A stretch of DNA of 64,000 bases, taken from assembly GCA_025370055.1 (NCBI GenBank), contig CP073041.1, positions 7,472,272-7,536,271 on the forward strand, in the 5' to 3' direction. The notes below the pieces were generated by a model. It made no database searches and was not told the DNA's origin. It worked only from the letters and a program-made list of their open reading frames with translations. This stretch comes from Woronichinia naegeliana WA131 (GTDB lineage: Bacteria > Cyanobacteriota > Cyanobacteriia > Cyanobacteriales > Microcystaceae). Position 1 is the stretch's first letter, and the number at the start of each line of letters is the position of its first letter. Positions 37,369 through 47,693 of the stretch are shown in pieces. Position numbers and translations under genes: made by a program.

Positions 37369-37560
37369 TGCTTTCCTATCCCAAGCCGCGATCGCACTTT
37401 TATCAACTAACCTACATTTGCTTGATCGCAATTTCAAAAGCCAAAACGATCGCAATTTTAAAATTTAATCAACCAGATAACGGCTATCACCCTTTGCTTT
37501 CCTATCCCAAGCCGCGATCGCACTTTTATCAACTAACCTACATTTGCTTGATCGCGCTTT
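37369..37560. repeat. Two direct ~60-bp repeats punctuated by HIP1 sites
   Basis: The block tgctttcctatcccaagccg, HIP1 GCGATCGC, cttttatcaactaacctac and atttgcttgatcgc occurs at about 37369-37430 and again at about 37495-37556, identical over roughly 60 bp and offset by 126 bp. The spacer (ttaatcaaccagataacgg) recurs in altered form near 38315. The whole 37090-37690 stretch has no convincing gene; a 79-codon frame over it is composed of the repeats. Confidence 0.75.
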
Positions 37561-37698
37561 CAAAAGCTAACGTGATCGCATTTTTAAACCTTAATCAACA
37601 ATGTGAAAGCGATCGCACTAAAAAATGTTCCATTAAAGCTTCATCTGACATCGTAGTATGATTTTTCTCAGACATTAAATTACCTCCAAAAAGAATCA

Positions 37699-37917
37699 TT
37701 AGGCAACTTGTAAGGTTTTCGGTACAGGAATCGTTTTACCTTCGGCTTCCCATGCTTCTAGATACATTTCAATGACTTCTTCTCCATTACGAATCGCTTC
37801 TTCACGAGTTTTTCCATGCGTACAAGGCATAATAACTTGTTCAGAAAATTCAGGAATTGTAACCAAGAATAACTGATCTTCTTCTGACCATTGAATAAGC
37901 AGACTATACTGATTCAT
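37699..37917 (-). CDS. hicB: HicB-type antitoxin
   Basis: A 72-residue partial-RNase-H-fold protein: YSLLIQWSEEDQLFLVTIPEFSEQVI, then HGKTREEAIRNGEEVIEMYLEAWEAEGKTIP. It should bind and neutralise the adjacent HicA. It is short, lacking an added C-terminal DNA-binding domain. It follows hicA with a 4-bp ATGA overlap, the classical operon spacing. Confidence 0.88.
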   Translation of the reverse strand: MNQYSLLIQWSEEDQLFLVTIPEFSEQVIMPCTHGKTREEAIRNGEEVIEMYLEAWEAEGKTIPVPKTLQVA

Positions 37918-38138
37918 GAGTCTTCATTCTCCTTTGATTGTTGCAATTCAACAAGTATTTTAGTGAGTTGTTTTTCTAAATAAATGGGAACATCATCGCC
38001 ATCTTTGCCAGGAATTGTTAAGTTTTTTTTGATTAAAGGATGTTGCCAACGTTCATGACTGCCTTTTCCTCTTTTGGGTAAATAAATAAATCCTTCACGG
38101 GCAATTTGTGCTTTAAACTCTCGAATTTTCCTCGGCAT
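37914..38138 (-). CDS. hicA: HicA-type mRNA interferase toxin
   Basis: A 74-residue double-stranded-RNA-binding-like toxin. KFKAQIAREGFIYLPKRGKGSHERWQHP places the catalytic His after GKGSH, and KKNLTIPGKDGDDVPIYLEKQLTKIL follows. Its upstream position (hicA before hicB) is the usual order. The frame is intact, so the pair may be active. Confidence 0.9.
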   Translation of the reverse strand: MPRKIREFKAQIAREGFIYLPKRGKGSHERWQHPLIKKNLTIPGKDGDDVPIYLEKQLTKILVELQQSKENEDS

Positions 38139-38483
38139 GGATGATTTTTATATTTTACTCTTTTCATTTTATCCCAAATTATAACAAATAAGGTAAGCTA
38201 CTTTTCGTTATCGCATCTTACAAGAGTAGCGATCACACTTATTATACTGTGATCGCACTTTCAACAGCCTAAAATGATCGCACTTTCAATAGTCAACGAA
38301 GCGGTTTTAAAGTTTAATCAACAAGATAACGGCGATCGCACTCCTCATATAGCACCACAATAGGTTACACTCATATTATGATTACTGGAAATAGCCCCAG
38401 TCTGATGACTAAAATAAACAGGTTGGCCAACGTGTTCATAAGCATCTTTAGAAAAGATAGATTTCAAAATAGGTAGCATCTCT

Positions 38484-39608
38484 CTAAGTACAGGACAAAA
38501 AATGTAGGGAGTCGAGAAAAAGAGAAAAATTGGGTAGAGAAGGATTAAGAACAAGATGACGAAGATGGTCAAAACCAAGACGAAAAAGACTCTGCGCGAG
38601 GCGACCATGTTTCTTGAGGGGAATGGGATGAAGATGATGAATTGCTAGACCAGTTTTGAGAGACCAAGCCAAAGCTAAAGTCAGTAAAGCCAAAAGCTTA
38701 CGAAGACGCTTGGGGTCAGTAAAGTGAGTAGATTCCAAGCAAAAGCCACGAGTCTTAAAGATGCCAAAAAGGGTTTCAATGCCCCAACGCAGGGCATAAT
38801 CGTGAATAAGACCTTGGGAATCGGGATGTCCAATGACGATGAGTAGAGAATTATCAGGCAAGCGAAGAGCCTCTACAGAAACAGGATATCCCCAAACCCG
38901 ACAACTCCCTTGAAGACGTTGAGATTCACCAATAGCAAGATGGGCAAAAATGACTTTGGCGGCCAAAAGCTTGCCATTGTGCTCAATCTTGTCCGTAGCC
39001 CGAATTCTCAGACAGAAAGCCAGTAGCGGTTCGAGCAGAAGATAGCGAAGCCAAGCCTGACCAATAAACTCACGGTCGCCACATAAACAACGAATCAGGG
39101 CGGTGGGAAAAATCTTGAGCATCTCCTCGATAAAACGCATTCGTTCATCACTGTTAGAATTGCCCTTTTTCTTGCTAAGCATCCACCACAAGATGGGAAT
39201 GGCTACTCCTTCATGGACAATGCCGACAGTGAGGATATTATAACCATGACTGCCAAACTCCCAGGTTGTGCGGTCAATACTTAATACCCAAGGTTGAGGG
39301 ATATCCAGCCAACTGACTACAATACGGGCAATGTGATGGTAATCCAGCTCAAATCCTGAGAAAAAGCGTTGTAAGCGTTTGTAATGAGAATCCACCAATG
39401 CCCGACCTTCAAAACCCAGGGCCAATTCTTTAAGGTTAACCGTTTTCACTTTGAGGAGGGCGAGTAAGAACAAGGCTAGGAAGGAGAGTCTGGCACCATG
39501 CCATCCCAAATGGGGTTTTAGGGCTTGTTTCAATGCGTTATATTGGCTCATGGGTTTTCTTACATTACGTTCATCTTCCATGAAACCCCTTTCTCGTATA
39601 CTTTTCAA
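38484..39608 (-). CDS. IS4-like DDE transposase, intact
   Basis: A 374-residue transposase: LSIDRTTWEFGSHGYNILTVG near residue 105 (first Asp), RCLCGDREFIGQAWLRYLL near 173 (second Asp), YALRWGIETLFGIFKTRGFCLE near 270 (Glu). The C-terminus (SLHFLSCT-stop) overlaps the terminal repeat, so the gene fills the element. The likely start is the internal ATG at MEDERN (39581), with GAAAGGGG upstream. Confidence 0.92.
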   Translation of the reverse strand: MKSIRERGFMEDERNVRKPMSQYNALKQALKPHLGWHGARLSFLALFLLALLKVKTVNLKELALGFEGRALVDSHYKRLQRFFSGFELDYHHIARIVVSWLDIPQPWVLSIDRTTWEFGSHGYNILTVGIVHEGVAIPILWWMLSKKKGNSNSDERMRFIEEMLKIFPTALIRCLCGDREFIGQAWLRYLLLEPLLAFCLRIRATDKIEHNGKLLAAKVIFAHLAIGESQRLQGSCRVWGYPVSVEALRLPDNSLLIVIGHPDSQGLIHDYALRWGIETLFGIFKTRGFCLESTHFTDPKRLRKLLALLTLALAWSLKTGLAIHHLHPIPLKKHGRLAQSLFRLGFDHLRHLVLNPSLPNFSLFLDSLHFLSCT

Positions 39609-39628
39609 GCCTTTTGTCCTGTACTTAG
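38484..39628 (-). mobile_element. IS4-like element, copy 2 (9-bp duplication agcatctct)
   Basis: The element is 1145 bp with the same ends as copy 1 at 5249. Direct repeats lie at 38475-38483 and 39629-39637. Both the element and its flanks are undamaged, so excision or comparison with an uninterrupted strain would give the ancestral lipase. Confidence 0.94.
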
Positions 39629-41029
39629 AGCATCTCTATAATTCCTGTTAGAAAATCATTAGGATCTTTCTCTTTTTTCATTTCAGGTCCTGTCAACTCA
39701 GTAATAGTTCCTGTCGGTAAGCCATTCACCAAATCCTCACAGTTAGCAATCCGAAAAGCCTGAGCATAGACTACTTTTTCTGAAAACCGTTGAGCAAATT
39801 TTAGATTGCCAACTCGTGGAAAAGCAAAAGCATATAGAGTGGGTGAAAAATTATTTTCTGCAATGTGAAGGGTTGAGAGAGTTGCGAGTGCCGCACCTAA
39901 ACTATGTCCTGTTACATATATTTTCTTCTTTTGTCCGTCACCTTCTTTAGCTAATTTATTGAGGAAATTCTGAATGGTATCATTGATTGATAAATCATCT
40001 CCATCAGCCTTAGATTTATAAATATCGTTAAAGCCTTCACTGATTTTTACTCTGTCGTTGTCTTGTCCTTTGATTTCAAAGCATGGGGGAACGAGTTTAA
40101 ATTTAGCATCCTTAAGCCACTCAAATGGTGATATTGTTCCTCGCAAAACAACAAAGTATGTTTTCTCATTAGTTTGTTCAGACTCCTGCTCAAGAATGAA
40201 GCCAAAATTATGAGCTTTGTCAATTTCCTTGGCTTTTAATATTTTGATGACCTTGTATTTGTAGAAATCAGTTTTATTGCTGTTTTCTGATGAGTTAATC
40301 CAGTATTGAGTAATGGGATTGACGATCATCTCAGCTTTACGGGTCAAGATTGTATCGCCTTCTTTCAAGTACAATGCTTGCTTTTGGCTATTATCATAAT
40401 CGTTGTAGGCTATTCGCACCAGATTCCCCAGTTCCATTGCTCTGTAGCGATCAAATCCTTCGGGGATTGTCATCTTATGTACAGGGAGATTGATATACTT
40501 TTCACCAGGATTGTATAGATTGATTTCTGGCTTTTGCTCTGCTATAAGCTCAATAGCTTTTGTTAATTCTTCATTGTGATTCTTCAAAAAAAACTCTTCC
40601 AAAGAATAGCTTCCAAATATTATTCTGCCTTGGGAATCCGCTAAAAATAGGTGGTCTACTCCTTTTGGGTTTGTAAACATTTTAATTCGTGTTCTATCTT
40701 GTAATGTGCAGAGGAGTTTTGCTGTGTCAAAATCTTCAATATTTCCAATCGGCTTCATATGAGGCTCATTGACCAATGTTTCAATAATATTTCGGAATAT
40801 TGGAGAAATACTAGCAATCTGAGCCTCAGAATTCCATTTTCTTAAATAATCAAGTGCTTTTTCAGAAAGTGCTTTTTCAGACATTTTTAGCTCCGTATAT
40901 GATTTAGAACAGTTTCCTAATAATACTGTTAAAGAACTTACTCCAATGAATCCTCGGCTATATTTTAGTAAATGCCTTCTCGAAATTTTTAGTTTGTTTA
41001 AGTAGTGATCCATAAAAATACCTCATTGG

Positions 41030-41324
41030 AAGGAGAGAGAGTAGTGCGATCGCCGATCTTGTCGCTTTTTTTAAGGAACGCAATTAGGGGAAATGATAAC
41101 CTCACTGTCGAGTTACCGTGTGCCGACTCAAGTGCGATCGCCGATTTTGTTAGGGACATGGTAACTTCGTTTTCGCCTAATTGTCAAGTTGCGGCGATCG
41201 CTTTCTCTGATGAAGTGCGATCACCTATCAATTTTTGAAACTTAAAAATAAGATCGCCGCTTTATATTTGGCAAAAATTAATTTTGAGGTGGAAATAAAC
41301 CACACTCGAATAGTAATGTTTTTT
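41030..41324. repeat. HIP1-rich intergenic region
   Basis: Four HIP1-type motifs in about 190 bp, arranged around repeats of aGTGCGATCGCCGAT(C/T)TTGT at about 41043 and 41131. The 77-codon frame at 41005-41238 consists of this material and is not called a gene. Confidence 0.55.
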
Positions 41325-42539
41325 CTAACTATCCTGCTTGATAAAATTATAAAGCTCATGGGCTAAGACTAATTTAGAACAGGGCGCGATCGCCGTTTGT
41401 TGACCAGCTTTCCCTAAAATAACCGCTTTATTAGTATCCGTGCCAAAGCCAGCAGCCGCTCGATCAATGGGATTAGCAACAATAAAATCTAACCCTTTAC
41501 GGCTTAATTTTTCCCTAGCCGGTGTGATAATATCTCCGGTTTGGGCAGCAAAACCAATCACTAATTGATGAGGCTTTTTCCTTGCTGTCAACTGAGCCAC
41601 TAAATCGGGAACAGGGGTTAAAGGCAAAGAGGCTGGTAACTGGCTTTTCGGTAATTTGGTGGTGGCACAATCGCTTGGTTTGACATCCGCAACGGCGGCG
41701 GCCATGATCAACCAATCACAGAGCGGAAACTCTAACTGTAAAGCCTTTTCCATCTGTTCAGCATTGACGATCGCTACTGTTTTTAACCGTGTCGATAAAG
41801 GTAGAATACCCGTTAAAGGGCCATGAACCAATGTCACCGTTGCTCCCCGATCCAAAGCGGCTTGAGTGAGAGCCAAACCCATTTTTCCAGTGGAAGGATT
41901 GCCTAAAAAACGAACCGGATCTAGATATTCTCGCGTTCCCCCCGCACTAATTAACAGATGTTTGCCGTTTAAATCCTGTTGTCCACCGGTACAAAGCCAA
42001 GATTCTAGCGTTTTTAAAATGGCCTGAGGTTCTGCCATACGGCCCTTGCCCCAGCGATCGCAGGCCAATAAACCCACGCCCGACTCTAGGAAATAATAAC
42101 GAGGATCTTGACGCAGTAGTTGTTCATTGCGTTGGACTGCCCATTGCTCACCCATATCCGTATTCATAGCCGGAGCCAAAAGGATGGGACAACGGGAAGC
42201 CAAAACCGTATTGGTTAATAAATTATCTGCCAAACCATTGGCCAACTTGGCCAGGGTATTAGCCGTCAAAGGGGCAATTAACAATAACTCAGCCCATTCC
42301 CCCAACTCAATATGCAGTGGTCGAGAGTGAATTGGTTGCCAAAAATCTTGATCGGTATAGGCCTGGTGACGGCTGAGGGTGGCAACGGTAAGAGGCGTAA
42401 TAAATTGCTGGGCAGTGGCGGTGAGAATAACTCGAACTTCGGCCCCGTTTTGAAATAGTTGGGAAATGACTTCACAAACCTTATAGGCTGCAATCCCGCC
42501 CCCAATACCGATTAAAATGCGACGTTGCTGAAAACCCAT
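41325..42539 (-). CDS. coaBC: Bifunctional phosphopantothenoylcysteine decarboxylase / phosphopantothenate-cysteine ligase
   Basis: A 404-residue fused coenzyme A biosynthesis enzyme. The CoaC flavoprotein domain (about 1-190) has [19 protein letters not shown], the active-site His region [34 protein letters not shown], and [10 protein letters not shown] with the substrate-binding Asn. The CoaB domain (about 195-404) has [21 protein letters not shown], the AAAVADVKP motif and [12 protein letters not shown]. It uses CTP to join cysteine to 4'-phosphopantothenate and then decarboxylates. A DUF2555 gene lies just upstream in the same direction, 13 bp away, so they are probably co-transcribed. 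Confidence 0.96.
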   Translation of the reverse strand: MGFQQRRILIGIGGGIAAYKVCEVISQLFQNGAEVRVILTATAQQFITPLTVATLSRHQAYTDQDFWQPIHSRPLHIELGEWAELLLIAPLTANTLAKLANGLADNLLTNTVLASRCPILLAPAMNTDMGEQWAVQRNEQLLRQDPRYYFLESGVGLLACDRWGKGRMAEPQAILKTLESWLCTGGQQDLNGKHLLISAGGTREYLDPVRFLGNPSTGKMGLALTQAALDRGATVTLVHGPLTGILPLSTRLKTVAIVNAEQMEKALQLEFPLCDWLIMAAAVADVKPSDCATTKLPKSQLPASLPLTPVPDLVAQLTARKKPHQLVIGFAAQTGDIITPAREKLSRKGLDFIVANPIDRAAAGFGTDTNKAVILGKAGQQTAIAPCSKLVLAHELYNFIKQDS

Positions 42540-42552
42540 AACTTAGGCCCAC

Positions 42553-42765
42553 TCAGGCTTCATCGTAGGTTTCAATATCAAGCAAATAGAGATAGGGACT
42601 GGCCAATTCCTGACGCTGAAAAGCGATCGCTCGCAACAAATGCCAATCCTGTAGGGCTTCAAAGGGGCTATTATAATCATCCGTCTCTAGTCGCTGGGCT
42701 AAGTTAGCCACTTCATCGCTCGTTAAAGTCGAAATTTCCTTATCATTCAGCATTAAGGCAGACAT
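42553..42765 (-). CDS. DUF2555 family protein
   Basis: A 70-residue acidic protein that I recognise as cyanobacterial DUF2555 from LTSDEVANLAQRLETDDYNSPFEAL, DWHLLRAIAFQRQEL and the C-terminal LLDIETYDEA. Function unknown. It is adjacent to coaBC. Confidence 0.75.
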   Translation of the reverse strand: MSALMLNDKEISTLTSDEVANLAQRLETDDYNSPFEALQDWHLLRAIAFQRQELASPYLYLLDIETYDEA

Positions 42766-42870
42766 ACTGACCTCCCTAGGATGATTTTGCCTCTCACCCT
42801 TTATCTTACAGCGATCGTTCTCTAAAAATGTTCTTCTTTTTACTTTTGACCCGTAAATGTCATCAAATGT

Positions 42871-42932
42871 CAGAGCAAACGCATCTAAATTCTAGACTCC
42901 TAGGACAGGGCAAACGCATCTTATCCGAGTAA
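42871..42932. mobile_element. Two facing ISAs1 end fragments
   Basis: cagagcaaacgcatctaaa (42871) resembles the left end of the ISAs1 copy at 52305. cagggcaaacgcatcttatc followed by cgagtaa (42906-42932) equals, in reverse, the last ~27 bp of that copy including its final codons. The interior is absent. This is a deletion relic next to the ISAzo13 fragment. Confidence 0.6.
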
Positions 42933-42999
42933 GAGATAGCCATAAAATAAATGATCCGATAGAATAGCAAAAGACAGTTTTAACAAAAAGGTAAATTGT

Positions 43000-43557
43000 A
43001 TGCTGAAAAAATCAGTAACGGAAATCAGTGAAGACCTAAAATCGCTGTACATCGAAACAGCCAAAAAACTAAAAGGTAGCGACAGGAGACAATTCATGGC
43101 ACAGGTTGTACAAGGTTTGGGAATAGGGGGACAAACCTTCGCAGAACGCGAATTAGGGTGGAATAGACGAACAATCCGCAAAGGAACAGAAGAATTAACG
43201 AGTGGTCAAGCATTCATAGATGGTCGCAGCCGTAGTGGGCGCAAAAAAATAGAAACAAAATTACCGAATATCTTAGAAGATATAAAGTCGATAGTGGAGC
43301 CGAAAAGTCAAACAGACCGAAGTTTTAAAAGTACGCGATTATATACGAGAATAACAAGTGAAGAGGTGCGTAGGCAACTGATTGTACAATCAGGTTATCA
43401 AGAGGAAGAACTACCATCATCGGAAACAATCAGAAGAAAATTGAATGATTTGGGGTATAGCTTAAAAAGAGTATTAAAAAGCAAACCGAAAAAAAAGATA
43501 GCAGAAACGGAAGCTATTTTTGAACAAATCGAAAAAATCAACAGGGAAGCAGATGAA
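43000..43557 (+). pseudogene. ISAzo13-family transposase, N-terminal half
   Basis: About 186 residues of an ISAzo13-type transposase: GIGGQTFAERELGWNRRTIRKG (helix-turn-helix), DGRSRSGRKKIETKLPNIL, then the family block SFKSTRLYTRITSEEVRRQL and LPSSETIRRKLNDLGYSLKRV, then KSKPKKKIAETEAIFEQI. It is cut at 43557 by the end of an ISKra4-type element, and the catalytic part is missing. The ORF extends eight residues into that element. Confidence 0.85.
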
Positions 43558-44377
43558 GGGAGTATCTCACCTTTGCAATAAGTAGGGTACTGGTATCGTG
43601 TGATCAAAGCTAGAAAAAGTTATGGTGTAAGAGTTTGAGAAAATAGAAAATAACTTACGACTGGACATATTCCCGTTTTTGTTATACTATTATTATTGTC
43701 ATTATATTAAAGAAAGGGAAAACGGAAAGCAATGTCAACATTGAATAAAAGCTCAATTGACCTCCTAAGTGATATTGGCTTACCTCAAGAGAAAGAGGAA
43801 GCCTTATTTCAGAAAAACTGCCCTCATTGCTATAGTGAAAAAGTAAAAATACATTCTCATTACCAAACGAAAGGTAACGGGGAACGTAAAATGTTCATCT
43901 GTCAAGAATGTGGTTCTTGTTTTGCTGAGACTTATGGTAGCGTAATCGCTGGCTTAGAAACCCCATTAAGTGAAATTGTAAAAGTATTAAAAGCCAGAAT
44001 GGAAGGAATAGGATTAAATGCAGCAGCCCGAGTATTCGGCTACGCAAAAACAACAATATTGAATTGGGAAAAGAAATTATCAGGATTACAAGAGACATTA
44101 TTTTTATACGCCTTAGTGAATGAATTTGTTAAATTAGTAATAGAAGGGGATGAACTATACACAAAAGTTGGAAAAAATAAAGAAGCAAGTGCCTCTGAGG
44201 GGTGGACAATCGTGCTCATGGAAAGGGCTAGCCGCTTTATTTGGCATTTAAAATGTGGTAAAAAAGAGCAGAAATTATTTCTAGAAGCAATGATGACGGT
44301 AGCGGAATTATTTGAAAGGAGTGCAGAATCTCTCCAGTTATTTACAGATGGAGAAAAGCGATATAGTCAACTGCTAT

Positions 44378-45767
44378 GGGTGCGACCTTTAGTTGATAAA
44401 AGCTGTTGTAATCAGGGTTCTACAGGGAACCCATATTGATCAAGTTTTGCCCAAAATTGACTCCATCGTTCCTTGGTCAATACCAAAGCTCGTAGGCTCA
44501 AAATAATTCCTGCTCCTTTTTCCTTCCATCGCATCCCTGAACAACATAATCGTTGTTTGACCAACGTCTTACAAGCTGCTTCCGTAACACCTGAACCAAT
44601 CGGATACTTTTTCTCTATGTATTCAGCATAATCCATTTGATGCTGATGATTCTCGTAATAAGTAATCGCCGCTTGTAGTTTCTCGGTAAGATTCTTAGAA
44701 TGACTTTTTTCTTCTTTGACTTCTTTCATCAGATTTAGCAGTTCTCCTGCTTTTCCTTTTTCATGCTTGAGTTCTCGACAATTTTCAGTCAACCATTCTT
44801 TTTGTTTTGACACGGTATTCGGATGCAACGCTTCTGCCAAGGCACCTAAGTAACCAGAGGCATGATAGAAATCTAATATCTGTTCTTCCGTTTGCTTTTC
44901 TAAAAACTTCCAATTTGATTCTGCCCCGTCTGCTATCCCGACCAATGTTGCCTCTGGATAACGGTTTTTCGCTCGCTCAATTTCTCTTTCTAATCTTTCT
45001 AGAAAACTCTTTTTTCCATACTCTGGTGCCGCACCTAGATAGATTGTAGGTTGACGTTCGCCTTCACTATCGTATAGGGAAACGGTTCCCACCATTGCTT
45101 CACGGTAGCCATCCTCACACATCAGCATACAGGTTCCATCTAATCCTATTCCCACTGTTGCAATTTGGCTATCCTCCTTGGGCGGGGCATAACTCCACGC
45201 TTCTTCTTTTGCCTGTACCACACTTCCTACTGCTTCACTCAATCTTTGGATATAGGATAGCGCTACTTTTCTACCATGATTTTCTAATAAATCATTTTTC
45301 ACCTCTTTGCCTGCCATCCCTGACATTTTTGAGGATACCTGTTTTGCCAATAATGGCGTTGATGTTATGATTATCCTTGCTTCTCTTTCTAAGGGGCAAT
45401 ACGTTTTTCCTCAAAGGTGAACGCTGATATACATGACGATTCACTATAACCTCACCATAAGGTGTTTGATATTCTTTCGGTTGCTCTCCCTTACTCTTCC
45501 AGATTTCTTCACCGATTTTTAAGGGTGAACCATCTGTATCTAAATATTTCAAGGCTTCTTTGCTGGCGATGCAACCTACTTCGTTTAAGCCTTTTTGAAT
45601 ATTTATTTCTGTATCCAACATTGAACGACTGAGTTCTAATGTTAGTTCTATTTTTATCTTTGAACCCTCTACATTAATTAGTTTTGCTGTCATCATTGTT
45701 TCCTCTTTGTCACTTTTCATCCCATGTTAACACTTTTCTTTTCCTTCATCAACTAAAGGTCACACCC
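44378..45767 (-). mobile_element. ISKra4-type element H, copy 3 (8-bp duplication)
   Basis: The element is 1390 bp in reverse orientation. The direct repeat actgctat lies at 44370-44377 and 45768-45775. It is one base longer than copy 1, consistent with the frameshift inside the transposase gene. Confidence 0.93.
44412..45720 (-). pseudogene. ISKra4-type transposase, frameshifted (copy 3)
   Basis: ORF-A (45292-45720) gives the first 102 residues correctly, then leaves frame at cgttcacctttgagg. The catalytic frame (44412-45350, 312 residues) keeps all DDE motifs through YGFPVEP. A +1 shift would be needed to join them. Compared with the intact copy it has QPTIYLG where that has QHTIYLG. Confidence 0.88.
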
Positions 45768-46417
45768 ACTGCTATTTAATATTTGTCACGAAGTATTAAG
45801 GACTGGGAAGCGAGGTCGTCCCACCAAAGTATTACCGAAGGGTATGGTGGTAAGATTAAAAAATAAGAGTAGTAAACGTCGAGATTCTGAGGGTAAACTA
45901 GAGAAAGTAGAAACTCCGAAAACTGAACATCCTGAGACAACAGAAAAACCAGAAGACAAGGATGTTCATGCCAACCACGTTGAGGCATTTAATAGTTCTC
46001 TACGACGCTATTTAGCCGCCTTTCGTCGTCGAACAAATACTTATGCTAAATCTGTTGTGGGATTACAGCGAGTGCTAGATATTTTCTGGATGGTTCATAA
46101 CTTTGTTCGCAGCCATTTTACGACGAAAAAAGTTCCTGCGGTAGCTCTCGGTATAATTCAAAAAGGGTTAACTTGGGAGGACTTACTCCAAATTCGCCTG
46201 ATTTGTTGAACCTCTTGTATTGCAACGTTTATAGCTTCTAGCTAGACGATACCAGTGCCATAAGTAGAAATACTTAACGAGGTAAATGAAAGAGTCAAAA
46301 AAGGTAATCATTTAAATAGGAACAGCGATGACGAAGGACTTGTGGTACATTGTCAGAATTCCAACTCGCACCAGTAATTTTAAGACGATGACCAATTTGT
46401 TTAACTTGAGATTCGAC

Positions 46418-47693
46418 GGCACTGGTATCGTCTAGCTAGAAGCTACAAACGTTGCAATACAAGAGGTTCAACAAATCAGGCGAATTTGGAGTAAGTCCTC
46501 CCAAGTTAACCCTTTTTGAATTATACCGAGAGCTACCGCAGGAACTTTTTTCGTCGTAAAATGGCTGCGAACAAAGTTATGAACCATCCAGAAAATATCT
46601 AGCACTCGCTGTAATCCCACAACAGATTTAGCATAAGTATTTGTTCGACGACGAAAGGCGGCTAAATAGCGTCGTAGAGAACTATTAAATGCCTCAACGT
46701 GGTTGGCATGAACATCCTTGTCTTCTGGTTTTTCTGTTGTCTCAGGATGTTCAGTTTTCGGAGTTTCTACTTTCTCTAGTTTACCCTCAGAATCTCGACG
46801 TTTACTACTCTTATTTTTTAATCTTACCACCATACCCTTCGGTAATACTTTGGTGGGACGACCTCGCTTCCCAGTCCTTAATACTTCGTGACAAATATTA
46901 AATAGCAGTTGACTATATCGCTTTTCTCCATCTGTAAATAACTGGAGAGATTCTGCACTCTTTTCAAATAATTCCGCTACCGTCATCATTGCTTCTAGAA
47001 ATAATTTCTGCTCTTTTTTACCACATTTTAAATGCCAAATAAAGCGGCTAGCCCTTTCCATGAGCACGATTGTCCACCCCTCAGAGGCACTTGCTTCTTT
47101 ATTTTTTCCAACTTTTGTGTATAGTTCATCCCCTTCTATTACTAATTTAACAAATTCATTCACTAAGGCGTATAAAAATAATGTCTCTTGTAATCCTGAT
47201 AATTTCTTTTCCCAATTCAATATTGTTGTTTTTGCGTAGCCGAATACTCGGGCTGCTGCATTTAATCCTATTCCTTCCATTCTGGCTTTTAATACTTTTA
47301 CAATTTCACTTAATGGGGTTTCTAAGCCAGCGATTACGCTACCATAAGTCTCAGCAAAACAAGAACCACATTCTTGACAGATGAACATTTTACGTTCCCC
47401 GTTACCTTTCGTTTGGTAATGAGAATGTATTTTTACTTTTTCACTATAGCAATGAGGGCAGTTTTTCTGAAATAAGGCTTCCTCTTTCTCTTGAGGTAAG
47501 CCAATATCACTTAGGAGGTCAATTGAGCTTTTATTCAATGTTGACATTGCTTTCCGTTTTCCCTTTCTTTAATATAATGACAATAATAATAGTATAACAA
47601 AAACGGGAATATGTCCAGTCGTAAGTTATTTTCTATTTTCTCAAACTCTTACACCATAACTTTTTCTAGCTTTGATCACACGATACCAGTACC
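46418..47693 (-). mobile_element. IS1-like element I, copy 3, uninterrupted (8-bp duplication)
   Basis: The element is 1276 bp with ends GGCACTGGTATCGT and complement …ACCAGTACC. The direct repeat gattcgac lies at 46410-46417 and 47694-47701. It is in opposite orientation to copy 2 only 158 bp away. Confidence 0.94.
46468..47547 (-). CDS. IS1-like transposase, intact
   Basis: The 359-residue single-frame reference copy of this family. It has a zinc ribbon (CPHC near residue 28 and CQECGSCF near 56), a helix-turn-helix (about 92-110), VIEGDELYTKVGKN near 140, LFTDGEKRYSQLLFN near 205, a basic linker rich in Lys/Glu (about 225-275), and HANHVEAFNSSLRRYLAAFRRR near 285. A single ORF without frameshift resembles the ISMhu11-like group of IS1 rather than classical insAB. 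Confidence 0.88.
   Translation of the reverse strand: MSTLNKSSIDLLSDIGLPQEKEEALFQKNCPHCYSEKVKIHSHYQTKGNGERKMFICQECGSCFAETYGSVIAGLETPLSEIVKVLKARMEGIGLNAAARVFGYAKTTILNWEKKLSGLQETLFLYALVNEFVKLVIEGDELYTKVGKNKEASASEGWTIVLMERASRFIWHLKCGKKEQKLFLEAMMTVAELFEKSAESLQLFTDGEKRYSQLLFNICHEVLRTGKRGRPTKVLPKGMVVRLKNKSSKRRDSEGKLEKVETPKTEHPETTEKPEDKDVHANHVEAFNSSLRRYLAAFRRRTNTYAKSVVGLQRVLDIFWMVHNFVRSHFTTKKVPAVALGIIQKGLTWEDLLQIRLIC

Larger units (their letters stand above)
38345..41013 (-). pseudogene. Class 3 lipase-like lipoprotein, C-terminus cut off by an IS4-like element
   Basis: The main part, 39629-41013, encodes a 462-residue product. It has an N-terminal RR motif with a hydrophobic stretch and Cys (SRRHLLKYSRGFIGVSSLTVL then GNC), so it is likely exported. 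It carries the lipase nucleophile elbow VTGHSLGAALATL and the Asp region NCEDLVNGLP. The 9-bp repeat agcatctct flanks the IS. Skipping the IS and one repeat continues the frame as EMLPILKSIFSKDAYEHVGQ, then VYFSHQTGAISSNHNMSVTY and CGAI-stop at 38345. The lost 43 residues contain HVGQPVYF and NHNM, where the catalytic His of class 3 lipases lies. The present product should be inactive. Confidence 0.88.
43732..46209 (+). pseudogene. IS1-like transposase, copy 2, interrupted by an ISKra4-type element
   Basis: The coding pieces are 43732-44377 and 45776-46209. Joined, they give the same 359-residue product as the copy at 46468-47547 but for one residue in the part checked (ELFERSAES instead of ELFEKSAES). 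H3 entered after YSQLL, about 12 bp from where H1 entered copy 1. The C-terminal piece alone keeps the NHVEAFNSSLRRYLAAFRRRT Glu motif. Confidence 0.9.
43586..46259 (+). mobile_element. IS1-like element I, copy 2, carrying ISKra4-type H3 (8-bp duplication)
   Basis: It starts GGTACTGGTATCGT and ends with complement …ACCAGTGCC. The direct repeat ataagtag lies at 43578-43585 and 46260-46267. It is nested in element J copy 3. Confidence 0.92.

Noticed and set aside
37422-37661. 79-codon frame in the repeat region after psbU
   Set aside because: It consists of the direct repeats and has no RBS.
41005-41238. 77-codon frame upstream of coaBC
   Set aside because: Made of HIP1 repeats and overlaps the lipase start; no family resemblance.
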